NCBI RefSeq assembly: GCF_900111745.1
Contig: NZ_FOIJ01000002.1
Location: 372,001-436,000, forward strand
Reading direction: 5' to 3'
Length of the DNA stretch: 64,000 nt
Source: Stigmatella erecta
GTDB taxonomy: Bacteria > Myxococcota > Myxococcia > Myxococcales > Myxococcaceae
Program-made: the position numbers and the translations under genes
Shown: in pieces, positions 1-9,584 of the stretch
Position numbering within the stretch: position 1 is the first letter of the stretch
Layout: each line of letters opens with the position of its first letter
The notes under the pieces: generated by a model
Seen by the model: the letters and a program-made list of their open reading frames with translations, nothing else
Told to the model about the DNA's origin: nothing
Database searches by the model: none

Positions 1-1021
1 GCGTGGTGGTGTGCACCCCCGCCGTGAGCCGGTTCAGGTGATCATGGATGAAGAAGCGGTAGAAGAACCCCTTGCCCTCGTCATCCACCCCGTCGAACAG
101 GCTCAGGGTGAGGTACCAGGGCACCGCCACCGCCGCGAACACGAGCACCCCGGTGCCCAGCCGCATGCGGAACATCTGGCCCCACAGCACGGGCATGGGC
201 TGGCGGCCCTCGCGCACCTCCTTGCGGAAGGCGCGGGACACCAGCCACTTGCCGTGCGCCCGGAGCGCCTCCAGGCTCCAGGGGATGACCGCCAGCAGCG
301 CGTAGAGCAGCAGGATGACGGCCGGCAGCCCCACGCCCAGCAGCCCTTTGGCCAGCACGGACAGGCCACAGAAGATGTAGAAGGCGTACCACCAGGCGGC
401 CCGGTGCTTCGTGGTCTCGTCGAGCTGGCCGATGAGCGCGCACGCCATGGCGCAGACCAGCGTGGTGACGAACGGCGTGTCCGTCACCGTCTGCCGCGTG
501 AGCAGGTAGTACAGCGGCATGGTGGCCAGCACGAACCCCGTGGCCAGGCCCGCCCGCAGGGTGGCGATGCGCGCCACCGCCAGCGACAGCAGCACCACCG
601 CGGCGATGCTCAGCAGGGCGAACGGCACCCGCATGCCCCACTCGGTGTAGCGGCTCAGCTCCCCGGGCGCGTCCAACGAGCCCACCACCTTCATCCCCAG
701 CGCCTGGAGCCACATCGTCATCGGCGGCTTGGAGAAGAACCACGCGCTCTCCCAGAAGGGGTACACGTAGTCGTTGCGCTGCACCATCATGCGCGCCACT
801 TCCCCGTAGTGCGTCTCCCACGGGTCCCACAGCCCCACCGCGCCCAGGTATGGCAAGAAGAGGAACGCCGCCAACCCCGCTGTCACCAGCACCACCCGGG
901 CCGTCAGCGGCAGCGCCACCCAGCGCTTCACCCACGCCTCGTCATGGAGGCGCTTTCCGCCCAGCATGGCCTCGGCGAAGGTGTCTGCCTGCTCGTTCTT
1001 GTCACTCACCTCGGACGACAA
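1..1021 (-). CDS. GT39/ArnT-like membrane glycosyltransferase (partial, runs off window start)
   Basis: About 340 N-terminal residues of a polytopic membrane protein are visible; the C-terminus lies outside the window. After a short charged N-terminus comes a first membrane segment, then WDPWETHYGEVARMM, which matches the periplasmic loop of the GT-C/GT39 (PMT_2, ArnT) family where an acidic residue is catalytic. The following FSKPPMTMW and several hydrophobic segments also fit. Such enzymes transfer a sugar from a polyprenyl-phosphate donor to lipid A, protein or another glycan in the periplasm; the acceptor cannot be told. I chose TTG at 1021 because GGAGG lies 5 nt upstream; GTG at about 1009 or ATG at 966 are alternatives. 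The upstream gene ends at 1104 on the same strand, so the two may be co-transcribed. Confidence 0.8.
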   Translation of the reverse strand, partial: MSSEVSDKNEQADTFAEAMLGGKRLHDEAWVKRWVALPLTARVVLVTAGLAAFLFLPYLGAVGLWDPWETHYGEVARMMVQRNDYVYPFWESAWFFSKPPMTMWLQALGMKVVGSLDAPGELSRYTEWGMRVPFALLSIAAVVLLSLAVARIATLRAGLATGFVLATMPLYYLLTRQTVTDTPFVTTLVCAMACALIGQLDETTKHRAAWWYAFYIFCGLSVLAKGLLGVGLPAVILLLYALLAVIPWSLEALRAHGKWLVSRAFRKEVREGRQPMPVLWGQMFRMRLGTGVLVFAAVAVPWYLTLSLFDGVDDEGKGFFYRFFIHDHLNRLTAGVHTTT

Positions 1022-1103
1022 GGATGCCTCCGGCTCCGGCCCGCGCCCGTCACGGGTGGCGGGTCTTATAGCCGCCGCCCGGTCCTGGGTCGACCACCGC
1101 GGC

Positions 1104-2687
1104 TCAGGGGCCCGGGACGACCGTGGCGCGCAGCGCGGCCTCCGCGGCCCGCAGCCGCGAATCCAGCGGGGCGATCCGCCGCGCGGCCTCCAGCCGCCGC
1201 AGCGCCCCCTCGGCATCGCCCCGGGCCAGCTCGCAGCGCACCCCCGCCTCCAGGGCGATGGCCTCGGTGGGCCCGTAGACCTGCGCCTCCTCCGCCGCGC
1301 GGCACCCCTCCTCCACGCGGCCGGACTCGAAGAAGGCCCGCGCCAGCTCCACCCGCGTGCCCACCCACGCCGGCGACAGCTTCACGGCCGCCTCCAGCGG
1401 CGCCACGGCCTGCGCGGGCCGCCCCCACCGCCGCAGCGCCGTCCCCAGCGCGTGCAACGGCTCGCCCGCCCCCGGCACGAGCAGGGCCCGCGCCCGGGCC
1501 TCGCGCAGCACCGCCGGCTCATCCAGGCGCAGCTCCGCCACCATGCGCTCCACCACCCGGGCATAGCCGGGAAAGGCCCCGGGCCAGGTGAAGACGAGCT
1601 GGTAGACGAAATCTCCCTGCGGCACGAAGAACGCCATCAGGTGCGTGAGGCCCCCGGGCCCCGGAAGCTCCGCCCGAACGCGCAGGGCCCGCTGGCCGTT
1701 CACCCGCGCAGGCTCCGGCCCCTGGCTCCGGACCGGAAGCTCCCCGGCCCCCCCTGGCACGAGCACCGTCTCCAGGAAGCGCCGCGCCTGGGGCTCCCCA
1801 TCCCCGGGCTCGCCCATGTCGAGGGCCTCCGCGGCGAAGCTGGCCCGCCCCAGGCCCGGCAGTCCATTGGAGAAGGCCACCCGGCCAAACCGGTCCGCGC
1901 CCTGGCGCCACCCCTGGGGCATGGACACCGACACGCCGAACACGCCATCCCGCTCCACCCGCCACGTGGAGCGGCCCCACACCCCGAGCGCCGCGCCCCC
2001 GCACGCCACGAGCACCAGGCCCCCCGCGCGCAGCAGGCCCACGCGCCGCGGCTCCTGGGGGGTGAGCTTCCGGGGGACCAGGAACACCCCGGCCCACAGG
2101 CCCGCCAGGAAGCCGCCCAGGTGCCCGGCGTTGTCCACGCCCACCGACGTCCACCCCATCCAGAGGAAAACGAGCACCGTGGGCAGCACGCCCTCGCCCG
2201 CCATCCGCCGGGCCAGCGGCGAGAGGACCGCCCGGTGCCTCCGCCCCAGGACGATGAGCCCGCCCACGCAGCCATACGCCATGCCGGAGGCCCCCACGCT
2301 CACCTCCTCGGCCCATATTAAGGAGGCGGTCATGGTGGCGAGCCCCGAGGCAACCAGCAGCGCCGCGTAGTCCAGCCGCCGCCAGGCCCCCTCCAGCACC
2401 CAGCCCACCGCCAGCAGCACCAGCATGTTGAGGCCCACATGGGGCAGGTCCCGGTGGAGGAAGTTGGCCGTCACCAGCCGCCAGGGCTGGCCCGCCTCCG
2501 TCATCAGGGGGCCCACCTTGGCGCCCCAGCGGACCATGGCATCCACGTCCAGGGGGCCCGCGGCCGCGGTCCAGGCGTACACGCCAAACTGGACCAGCAC
2601 CACACCCAATGTTACCCAGGGCAGGTGCTTCCAGCCGCCCCCCGGGGTACCGTCTGGTACCAGGGTTCCTCCCGAAGGGGACGTCAC
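1104..2687 (-). CDS. Rhomboid-family intramembrane serine protease with C-terminal TPR region
   Basis: The N-terminal half is a rhomboid domain. HRDLPHVGLNML matches the HxxxxHxxxN segment, GASGMAYGCVGG carries the catalytic Ser, and GHLGGFLAG carries the partner His, so the active site looks intact. About six membrane segments are followed by a long soluble region containing an alpha-helical TPR-like stretch (VAPLEAAVKLSPAW, then VEEGCRAAEEAQVYG). Rhomboids cut substrates inside the membrane; the TPR part probably recruits partners. The start is uncertain: GTG at 2687 places about 23 residues before the first membrane helix, while GTG at 2771 adds 28 residues without recognisable domain content. 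It is divergent from the FHA gene at 2861 and lies upstream of the glycosyltransferase. Confidence 0.85.
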   Translation of the reverse strand: MTSPSGGTLVPDGTPGGGWKHLPWVTLGVVLVQFGVYAWTAAAGPLDVDAMVRWGAKVGPLMTEAGQPWRLVTANFLHRDLPHVGLNMLVLLAVGWVLEGAWRRLDYAALLVASGLATMTASLIWAEEVSVGASGMAYGCVGGLIVLGRRHRAVLSPLARRMAGEGVLPTVLVFLWMGWTSVGVDNAGHLGGFLAGLWAGVFLVPRKLTPQEPRRVGLLRAGGLVLVACGGAALGVWGRSTWRVERDGVFGVSVSMPQGWRQGADRFGRVAFSNGLPGLGRASFAAEALDMGEPGDGEPQARRFLETVLVPGGAGELPVRSQGPEPARVNGQRALRVRAELPGPGGLTHLMAFFVPQGDFVYQLVFTWPGAFPGYARVVERMVAELRLDEPAVLREARARALLVPGAGEPLHALGTALRRWGRPAQAVAPLEAAVKLSPAWVGTRVELARAFFESGRVEEGCRAAEEAQVYGPTEAIALEAGVRCELARGDAEGALRRLEAARRIAPLDSRLRAAEAALRATVVPGP

Positions 2688-2860
2688 GAGAGCCCGCCCC
2701 GTTGCTCTTCCCCCCAGAAGGGCAGCGCCCCGGCCATTCGCCGGATGGACAACACTCCCCTCCGTGGCCACACAATGCCGAAAAGCCCTGTTATTTGGAG
2801 GGGATGCATGTCTTGTAACGGTTCAGCCCCTTCTGCTATAGCTGTAAGCGGATCCGACCC

Positions 2861-4660
2861 GTGCTGAAGCTCATCATCGAAGACGACGAGGGGCGCAAGA
2901 CCGTTGTTCCCTTCGTGCGTGAAGAGATCACGATCGGCCGTCAGGAAGGCAACACCATCCGCCTGACGGAACGAAACGTGTCGCGCCGCCACGCCCGGCT
3001 GCTGCGCCAGAATGGGCGCGTCGTGGTGGAGGACCTCGGCAGTTCCAACGGGACTCGCATCAACGGCGAGCGCATCAGCGGACAGTCGGCCATCAAGGAC
3101 GGCGACCTGCTCCAGATCGGCGATTACGATCTGGCCCTGCAGAACGAGGCGGCGCTCGCGGCCAGCAAGGCTGCCCCCTCCACCTCGGCCTCGACCCGGC
3201 CCACCATCCCGGCGACACCGGCCCTCAGGCTGGGCGCGGACGAGCCCAGCGACCCGGGCACGGAAGCCGAGACGGAGTTGGAGACGCCCGTCGAGGAGAC
3301 CTCCGGCTCCAGCCCCGGCGCCGATGGCCGGAGGCACTCCACCGCCATCATCCGGATGGACCAGGTGGAGGCCACGCGCTCGCGCAAGGTGGAGGAGCTG
3401 GATGCCGCCCAGGCGCCCCGGCTCGTCGTGGTGAACTCGGAGTTCAAGGGCCAGGAGTTCTCCTGCCTGCGCACGGAGATGCGCGTGGGCCGCACCGAGG
3501 ACAACGACATCGTCCTCGACCACCGCTCGCTGTCGCGCACCCACGCGAAGATCGTCCGCGAGGACAACGGGGAGTGGCGCGTCATCGACATGCAGTCCGC
3601 CAACGGGATGACCATCAACGGCGAGAGCTACGCCCAGGCCACGCTGAACGCGGGAGACATCATCGAGCTGGGCCACGTGAAGCTGCGCTTCGTCGCGCCC
3701 GGGGCGGCCGCGGCGAAGAGCCCGGGCAAGGGCCTCTACCTGGTAGCGGTGCTGGTGCTGCTGCTGGTGGCCGGGGGTGGCGCCTTCTTCCTGCTCACGG
3801 GCACCCCGGACACGCCTCCGGCCCCGCCCTCCGTCACCGAGCGGCCCGTGCCCCCGCCGGCGAAGACCGAGCCGCCGCCTACCCAGGAGGAGCCGCCGCC
3901 CGGGCCGGAGACGCCCGAGAAGACCGCCGTGCCCCCCGAGCCGAAGCCCACCCCCGTGGTTCCCCCGGCACCGCCCCCCGGGCCTACCCCGGCGGAGCTG
4001 GCCCAGCAGAAGCTCGCCGCGCTGGTGCAGGAAGCCCAGCAGGCGCTGAAGGTGGGCGACCTGGACAAGGCCGAGGACACCCTGGGCAAGACGCGCAAGG
4101 ACGGCAAGCTGCCGCCCGAGGCCCAGGCGGTGGCCGCCACGCTGGAGGCCGAGCGCAAGGCGGACCGGGCCCTGCGCGACGGCCAGACGGCCCTCCGGAA
4201 CAAGAAGTTCGACGAGGTCGACCGCCAGCTGGCGCTCGCCGAGTACACCACGGCGTTCGCCAAGAACCGCGATGACCTGGCCGCGGCGCTGGCCAAGGCC
4301 CGCGAGGCCCAGGCCAAGACCGAGCCGAAGGTGCCCGTGCTCGCCGGAAAGCCCTCCTCGGGCCCCTCCACCCCCAGCGCCCAGGAGCAGGCGCGGGCCG
4401 CCTACGACGACGCCGTGAAGCTTTTCAAAGCCCGGCAAATCGGACCTGCCATCGAGCAGGGTAAAAAGTGCGTGGAGCTTGATTCCAACAACGGTGAATG
4501 CCACATGGTGCTCGGCGCCGCGTATGCCACGCAGAAGGACATGACCACGGCCGCCGAGCACTACCGCAAGTTCCTGAAGCTGGCCCCGGACCACAAACAG
4601 GCTCCCAAGGTCAAAAAGAGCCTGGAAGAGTACGAGAGCCAGCAGACCCCCAAGCAATAA
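2861..4660 (+). CDS. Double FHA-domain membrane protein with Pro-rich linker and TPR tail
   Basis: 599 residues from a GTG start. FHA domain 1 (about residues 3-95) has GRQEGN, SRRHARL and SSNGTRING; FHA domain 2 (about 187-280) has GRTEDNDIVL, SRTHAKI and SANGMTING, so both retain the phosphothreonine-binding Arg, Ser and Asn positions. One membrane helix (about 290-314) follows, then a long Pro/Glu-rich linker and a C-terminal TPR-like region (about 510-595). Both FHA domains should be cytoplasmic, with the TPR outside the inner membrane. FHA domains read Ser/Thr kinase signals, which are abundant in myxobacteria. The receiver-HTH gene starts 57 nt downstream, suggesting an operon that links kinase signalling to transcription. 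Confidence 0.85.
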   Translation: MLKLIIEDDEGRKTVVPFVREEITIGRQEGNTIRLTERNVSRRHARLLRQNGRVVVEDLGSSNGTRINGERISGQSAIKDGDLLQIGDYDLALQNEAALAASKAAPSTSASTRPTIPATPALRLGADEPSDPGTEAETELETPVEETSGSSPGADGRRHSTAIIRMDQVEATRSRKVEELDAAQAPRLVVVNSEFKGQEFSCLRTEMRVGRTEDNDIVLDHRSLSRTHAKIVREDNGEWRVIDMQSANGMTINGESYAQATLNAGDIIELGHVKLRFVAPGAAAAKSPGKGLYLVAVLVLLLVAGGGAFFLLTGTPDTPPAPPSVTERPVPPPAKTEPPPTQEEPPPGPETPEKTAVPPEPKPTPVVPPAPPPGPTPAELAQQKLAALVQEAQQALKVGDLDKAEDTLGKTRKDGKLPPEAQAVAATLEAERKADRALRDGQTALRNKKFDEVDRQLALAEYTTAFAKNRDDLAAALAKAREAQAKTEPKVPVLAGKPSSGPSTPSAQEQARAAYDDAVKLFKARQIGPAIEQGKKCVELDSNNGECHMVLGAAYATQKDMTTAAEHYRKFLKLAPDHKQAPKVKKSLEEYESQQTPKQ

Positions 4661-4717
4661 GACGGATTCGGCCCATCCGTTCCACCCGAGTTTCCTAACC
4701 GCAGGCGAGGAGAGGCT

Positions 4718-5311
<594 letters not shown>

Positions 5312-5321
5312 GCGCGCCGCC

Positions 5322-6092
5322 CTAGCGGCCCTGGAACCGGGGGGCGCGTTTCTCCAGAAACGCCGCCCTCCCCTCCTTCACATCCTCGCTGTCGAAGGAG
5401 GCCCTGCGCAGGGCCCGGGCCCGCGCGCGGGCGTCCTCGGACAGCGCAGGCTCCCCCAGCAAGCCCAGCACCTCCTTCATGCCGGACACCGCCAGCGGCG
5501 CGTGGGAGGCCAGCGTGCGGCACAGCTCCAGGGCCACCGCCTCGGCGGCCTCCGGCGCGGGGCACTCGTCCAGCAGTCCCCAGGAAAGCGCCGTCTGCCC
5601 ATCCAGCTTCCGGGCGGTGAGGAACAACGCCTTGGCGCGCGCCAGCCCCACCCGCCGGGCCACCCGCGCCATGCCGTCCACCGCGTAGACGATGCCCAGC
5701 CGGGCCGGGGGCATGCAGAACACGCTGTCCGGTGTCCCCACCCGGAAGTCACACGCCGAGGCCAGGTCGAACCCCGCCCCGAAGGCCGCGCCCTGCACCA
5801 GCGCCACGCTGGGCACCGGGTGGCGCTCCAGCCGGGACAGGAAGGCCATCAGCGGGTCATCCGGCAGCCGTCCATCCGCGGAGGACGGCCCCAGGTTCGT
5901 CAAGTCATAGCCCGAGCAGAAGGTGCCGCCCGCCCCGCGGAGCAGGAAGGCGCGCGTGGAGGCGGGCGCCGCGAGCGCCGCGTCCAGCAGGCCCAGGAGC
6001 CGGTCATCGAGCGCATTGCGCCGCGCGGGGTTGACGAGCGTCAACACCCGGATGCCGCCCTCGCGGTCCTCCACTTCCACCGTCGGCTGCAC
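5322..6092 (-). CDS. Crotonase-superfamily protein, methylmalonyl-CoA decarboxylase-like
   Basis: 256 residues from a GTG start. The crotonase fold is clear: an oxyanion-hole segment (FCSGYDL, then GAAFGAGFDLA) and the trimerisation tail. The two Glu residues that catalyse hydration in enoyl-CoA hydratases do not appear at their usual positions (PPARLGIVY and RAKALFLTA). The GIVY Tyr and the C-terminal pattern RRASFDSEDVKEG followed by FLEKRAPRF recall the ScpB/YgfG methylmalonyl-CoA decarboxylase group. It lies 15 nt behind the biotin-carrier gene and is probably co-transcribed with the carboxylase subunits. A plain enoyl-CoA or methylglutaconyl-CoA hydratase (as in leucine breakdown) remains possible. 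Confidence 0.75.
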   Translation of the reverse strand: MQPTVEVEDREGGIRVLTLVNPARRNALDDRLLGLLDAALAAPASTRAFLLRGAGGTFCSGYDLTNLGPSSADGRLPDDPLMAFLSRLERHPVPSVALVQGAAFGAGFDLASACDFRVGTPDSVFCMPPARLGIVYAVDGMARVARRVGLARAKALFLTARKLDGQTALSWGLLDECPAPEAAEAVALELCRTLASHAPLAVSGMKEVLGLLGEPALSEDARARARALRRASFDSEDVKEGRAAFLEKRAPRFQGR

Positions 6093-6107
6093 GAGCGCCC
6101 CGTGCGC

Positions 6108-6320
6108 CTAGCCGAGCACCACGAGGACATCGCCCTCGTTGACCGGCTGGGCCTCCTTGCAGCGGATCTCCTTCACGGTGCCCCCTTCGGGCGCCTCCAC
6201 GGGCATCTCCATCTTCATGGACTCGAGGATGACCAGGGTGTCTCCGGAGGAGACCTGCTGGCCCACCTTCACCTCGATCTTCCACACGGTCCCGGTGATA
6301 TGCGCCGCCACGTCCGCCAT
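6108..6320 (-). CDS. Stand-alone biotin carboxyl carrier protein (70 aa)
   Basis: A complete biotinyl domain forms the whole protein: 70 residues with the biotinylation motif ESMKMEMP, where the middle Lys (residue 36) receives biotin. It starts at ATG 6320 with GAGGAGG upstream. The carrier is much shorter than AccB of fatty-acid synthesis, which has an additional N-terminal region, so it more likely serves an acyl-CoA carboxylase of the propionyl-CoA or methylcrotonyl-CoA type. It lies 65 nt behind the biotin carboxylase gene and directly ahead of the crotonase gene. No carboxyltransferase subunit is present in the window and must be encoded elsewhere. Confidence 0.9.
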   Translation of the reverse strand: MADVAAHITGTVWKIEVKVGQQVSSGDTLVILESMKMEMPVEAPEGGTVKEIRCKEAQPVNEGDVLVVLG

Positions 6321-6385
6321 ACGCTGTTGCCTCCTCGCGCGCTTGCCGAGCGCCGAAAGTAGAGATGGGTGCCGCCGCGCGCAGC

Positions 6386-7735
6386 CTAGGGCTTCGCGTG
6401 CTGTTCCAGGAAGCGCGTATCCAGCGCCCCCGACTGAAAAGCCTCGGAGCGCAGGATGCGCAGGTGCAGCGGGATGTTCGTCTTGATGCCCTCGATGCGG
6501 AACTGCTCCAGCGCCGCGATGGAGCGCTCGATGGCCTGGGCGCGCGTGGCCCCCGAGACGATGAGCTTGGCAATCATGGGATCGTAGTTCGGCGTGACGG
6601 TGTTGCCCTCGGCATAGCCCGAGTCCAGGCGCACGCCCTCGCCCGTGGGCGGCGTGAACACCTTGAGCGGCCCCGGCGAGGGGAAGAACTTCACCGGATC
6701 CTCCGCGTAGATGCGGAACTCGAGCGCCGCGCCCCGCCGCACCACGTCCTCCTGGCGCACCGTGAGGCGCTCGCCGCTGGCGATGCGCAGCTGCCAGCCG
6801 ATGAGATCCACCCCCGTCGTGAGCTCCGTCACCGGGTGCTCCACCTGGAGCCGCGCGTTCATCTCGATGAAGTAGACGTTGCCCTCCGAGTAGAGGAACT
6901 CCACCGTGCCCGCATTCGCGTAGCCGAAGGCCTTGGCCGCCGCCACCGCCGCGGTGAACAGCTTCTGGGACACCTCCGGGTGCTGCCCGCCCGCGAACAG
7001 CGGCGAGGGCGCCTCCTCCACCACCTTCTGGTGGCGGCGCTGGATGGAGCACTCGCGCTCCAGCACGTGGATGAGGTGGCCGTGGTGGTCCCCCAGAATC
7101 TGCACCTCGATGTGGCGGGGCGCCGGGAAGTAGCGCTCCAGGTACACGCCCTCGCGGCCGAAGGCGGCCTTCGCCCGGTCCGTGCACTGGCGGAACACCT
7201 TCTCCAGCTCGGCCGGATCCTTCGCCGCGGCCATGCCGATGCCGCCGCCGCCGCCCGCCGCCTTGCAGAGCACCGGGTAGCCAATGCCCTCGGCCTGCGC
7301 CAGCGCCGCGCCCACGTCCGGCACCACGCCCTCGGTGCCGGGCACCACCGGAACCCCCGCGGCCGCCACCAGCTTCCGGGCCTGGCTCTTGTCCTTCATC
7401 CGCAGCATGGCCTCCGGGGGCGGGCCCACGAAGGTGATGCCCGCGGCCTGGCAGGCGGTGGCGAACTCGGCGTTCTCCGACACGAAGCCGTAGCCGGGGT
7501 GGATGGCCTCGGCCCCCGTCTTCTTCGCCGCCTCCAGGATGGCGGCGATGTTCAGGTAGCTGTCCTTGGCGGGGGCAGGGCCAATGCGCACCGCCTCGTC
7601 CGCCTCCCGGACAAAGGGCAGGTCCACATCCGCGTCCGAGTAGACGGCGACGGTGGCCACCCCCATGCCCCGTGCGACGGCTCCAATGCGGCGGGAAATT
7701 TCACCCCGGTTAGCAATGAGCAGCTTCTTGAACAT
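6386..7735 (-). CDS. Biotin carboxylase subunit of an acyl-CoA carboxylase
   Basis: 449 residues, the usual length for the stand-alone biotin carboxylase subunit. It begins with the biotin-carboxylase N-terminal pattern FKKLLIANRGEISRRI, has the ATP-grasp glycine loop GGGGIGM, and the catalytic segment EMNARLQVEHPVTE. It uses ATP and bicarbonate to carboxylate biotin on the carrier protein encoded just downstream. The small separate carrier and the neighbouring crotonase suggest catabolic acyl-CoA carboxylation (propionyl- or 3-methylcrotonyl-CoA) rather than the housekeeping acetyl-CoA carboxylase, but sequence alone does not decide the substrate. It is divergent from the small gene at 7887. 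Confidence 0.92.
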   Translation of the reverse strand: MFKKLLIANRGEISRRIGAVARGMGVATVAVYSDADVDLPFVREADEAVRIGPAPAKDSYLNIAAILEAAKKTGAEAIHPGYGFVSENAEFATACQAAGITFVGPPPEAMLRMKDKSQARKLVAAAGVPVVPGTEGVVPDVGAALAQAEGIGYPVLCKAAGGGGGIGMAAAKDPAELEKVFRQCTDRAKAAFGREGVYLERYFPAPRHIEVQILGDHHGHLIHVLERECSIQRRHQKVVEEAPSPLFAGGQHPEVSQKLFTAAVAAAKAFGYANAGTVEFLYSEGNVYFIEMNARLQVEHPVTELTTGVDLIGWQLRIASGERLTVRQEDVVRRGAALEFRIYAEDPVKFFPSPGPLKVFTPPTGEGVRLDSGYAEGNTVTPNYDPMIAKLIVSGATRAQAIERSIAALEQFRIEGIKTNIPLHLRILRSEAFQSGALDTRFLEQHAKP

Positions 7736-7821
7736 GCTGGGCGCCCCGGCTTGAGAAGGGCCGCCAACCTAATTGCCGCCTCCTGCCCTGACAAGCAGGC
7801 AGCCAAGGGAGTGATACAGGG

Positions 7822-7835
7822 GTGAACAGGTTCAC
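7822..7835. promoter_or_regulatory. Perfect 14-bp dyad, candidate operator of the carboxylase operon
   Basis: GTGAAC-AG-GTTCAC is a perfect inverted repeat with a 2-nt centre, in the 151-nt divergent region between the carboxylase operon (start 7735) and the small gene at 7887. Its position and symmetry suit a dimeric repressor such as a TetR- or GntR-type acyl-CoA regulator. A second structure, a 7-bp stem GTTGCGG/CCGCAAC with a 4-nt loop (7849-7866), lies beside it. Function is inferred from symmetry and location only. Confidence 0.4.
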
Positions 7836-7886
7836 ACAGGGCGGTTCAGTTGCGGCCTTCCGCAACCCTGGCATACCGTCCGATTC

Positions 7887-8264
7887 GTGAAGCACACCGA
7901 GAACGACACAGGACGGGTGGTGGACCTCCAGGGCGCACGCCGCGAGCGCCGGCTGGAGCTGTACCGGGCACGGCTGGCGGACCGGCTGGGCGCCAACCGG
8001 CAAACGCTGGAGACGCTCTCCCAGGCCGGCACGCTCTTCTCCCCGGAGGGCACCCTGCGCGGCCGCGCCCTGCTCAAGGCCCGCCAGATGCTCCAGCGCG
8101 CGGGCACGCTCGTGGAAATGCTGGCCGGCGAGGGCGTGGTACCCGCGCCCCGGCTCCCCGAGCGCATCGAGGAAGTCTACGAAGAGCTGGACGCGCTCAT
8201 GGCGCGCAGCGACGCGCTCTTCGGCCGGGATGAGGCGAGCGTGGCCCGCCTCCCCCACCGCTAG
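7887..8264 (+). CDS. Small helical protein of unknown function
   Basis: 125 residues from a GTG start. The sequence is rich in Arg, Leu, Glu and Ala and appears fully helical, without signal peptide, membrane segment or recognisable motif. It is divergent from the carboxylase operon and convergent with ftsZ, with 6 nt between the stop codons. I do not recognise the family. Reading-frame length, codon use typical of the neighbourhood and tight packing against ftsZ support a real gene. Confidence 0.65.
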   Translation: MKHTENDTGRVVDLQGARRERRLELYRARLADRLGANRQTLETLSQAGTLFSPEGTLRGRALLKARQMLQRAGTLVEMLAGEGVVPAPRLPERIEEVYEELDALMARSDALFGRDEASVARLPHR

Positions 8265-8270
8265 CCCCTC

Positions 8271-9494
8271 TCAGGGCATCTCGGTCTGTCCCTGCCGCCG
8301 CAGGAAGGTAGGGATGTCGAACTGATCCTCGTCCAGCGGGAGCGCCGCGTCCTTCACCACCGCGGTGCGCGAGCTGGTGATGGACTTGTTCTCGACCGAG
8401 GAGAGCGAGCGCCCGCCGGACTTGGCGGGCACCAGGGTGGCCACTTCCTCGCGCGCCACGCTGAGCACCGAGGAGGACGGGCGGTTGACGAGCGGCACCG
8501 GCGTGGTCTGCGCGGCCACCACGCGCTGCTGCTTCATCTCGCGGTGCACGAAGCCCGTGGCGATGATGGTGATTTTCACCTCGTCCTGGATCTGCTCGTC
8601 GATGAGCGAGCCGAAGATGATCTCCGCCTCGTTGTCGGCGGCGTCATGCACCAGGGTGAGCGCCTCGTTGACCTCCTGAAGCGTCATGTCGCGGCCGCCG
8701 GTGATGTTGATGAGCAGGCCGGTGGCGCCGTCGATGGAGACGTCCTCCAGCAGCGGGCTGGAGATGGCCTGCTGCATGGCGATGAGCGCGCGCTTGTCGC
8801 CGGACGAGGACCCGGTGCCCATGAGCGCCAGGCCCTTGTCGCTCATGATGGTCTTCACGTCGGCGAAGTCCACGTTGATGTAGCCGTGGTACTGGATGAG
8901 GTCCGAGATGCCCTGCACGGCGTTGAGGAGCACCTCGTCGGCGCGCTTGAAGGTCTCCAGCAGCGGCATGGGCTCGGTGCTCAGGGTGAGCAGCCGCTGG
9001 TTGGGGATGGTGATGAGGGTGTCGACGGCGGCCTTGAGCTCCACGAGGCCCTGCTCGGCCTGCTTGCGGCGCTTGTTGCCCTCGAAGAGGAAGGGCTTGG
9101 TGACGACGCCCACCGTGAGGCAGCCGAGGCTCTTGGCGATGTCCGCGATGATGGGCGCGGCGCCCGTGCCGGTGCCACCGCCCATGCCCGCTGTGACGAA
9201 CACCATGTCCGCGCCCTCGAGCACGGCGGCGATCTGGTCCCGGGACTCCAGGGCGGCCTCGCGGCCCATCTCGGGGTTGGCGCCTGCGCCCAGGCCCTTG
9301 GTGAGCGTCTGGCCGATCTGAAGCCGCGTGGGCGACTTGTTGGCGGCCAGGGCCTGCACATCGGTGTTCGCGGCGATGAAGTCGACCCGTTCCAGCTTGG
9401 CCAAGATCATCGTGTTGACGGCGTTGCAGCCAGCTCCACCCACGCCAACAACACGAATCTTCGCGGCCTGCTTGTTCTGCTCGAACTGGTCCAT
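8271..9494 (-). CDS. ftsZ: Cell division GTPase FtsZ
   Basis: 407 residues. FtsZ is the tubulin-like GTPase that forms the Z-ring at midcell. The nucleotide-binding signature [10 protein letters not shown], the N-terminal [13 protein letters not shown] and the T7-loop region are all present. The linker is short and ends in DIPTFLRRQ, the conserved C-terminal peptide that binds FtsA and other partners. ATG at 9494 is preferred because AAAGGA lies 6 nt upstream; a GTG 24 nt further upstream also exists. Unusually, ftsZ is separated from ftsA by 15.5 kb holding one giant gene. A perfect dyad lies about 90 nt upstream of the start. Confidence 0.97.
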   Translation of the reverse strand: MDQFEQNKQAAKIRVVGVGGAGCNAVNTMILAKLERVDFIAANTDVQALAANKSPTRLQIGQTLTKGLGAGANPEMGREAALESRDQIAAVLEGADMVFVTAGMGGGTGTGAAPIIADIAKSLGCLTVGVVTKPFLFEGNKRRKQAEQGLVELKAAVDTLITIPNQRLLTLSTEPMPLLETFKRADEVLLNAVQGISDLIQYHGYINVDFADVKTIMSDKGLALMGTGSSSGDKRALIAMQQAISSPLLEDVSIDGATGLLINITGGRDMTLQEVNEALTLVHDAADNEAEIIFGSLIDEQIQDEVKITIIATGFVHREMKQQRVVAAQTTPVPLVNRPSSSVLSVAREEVATLVPAKSGGRSLSSVENKSITSSRTAVVKDAALPLDEDQFDIPTFLRRQGQTEMP

Positions 9495-9584
9495 GGTGAT
9501 CCTTTCAACGGGAGCCACGCGTCGCCCGTCGCGGGGGTCTCCAGGTCATCCATCATCAGCAAGTCGCGGTCTTTGGCAAGTATT

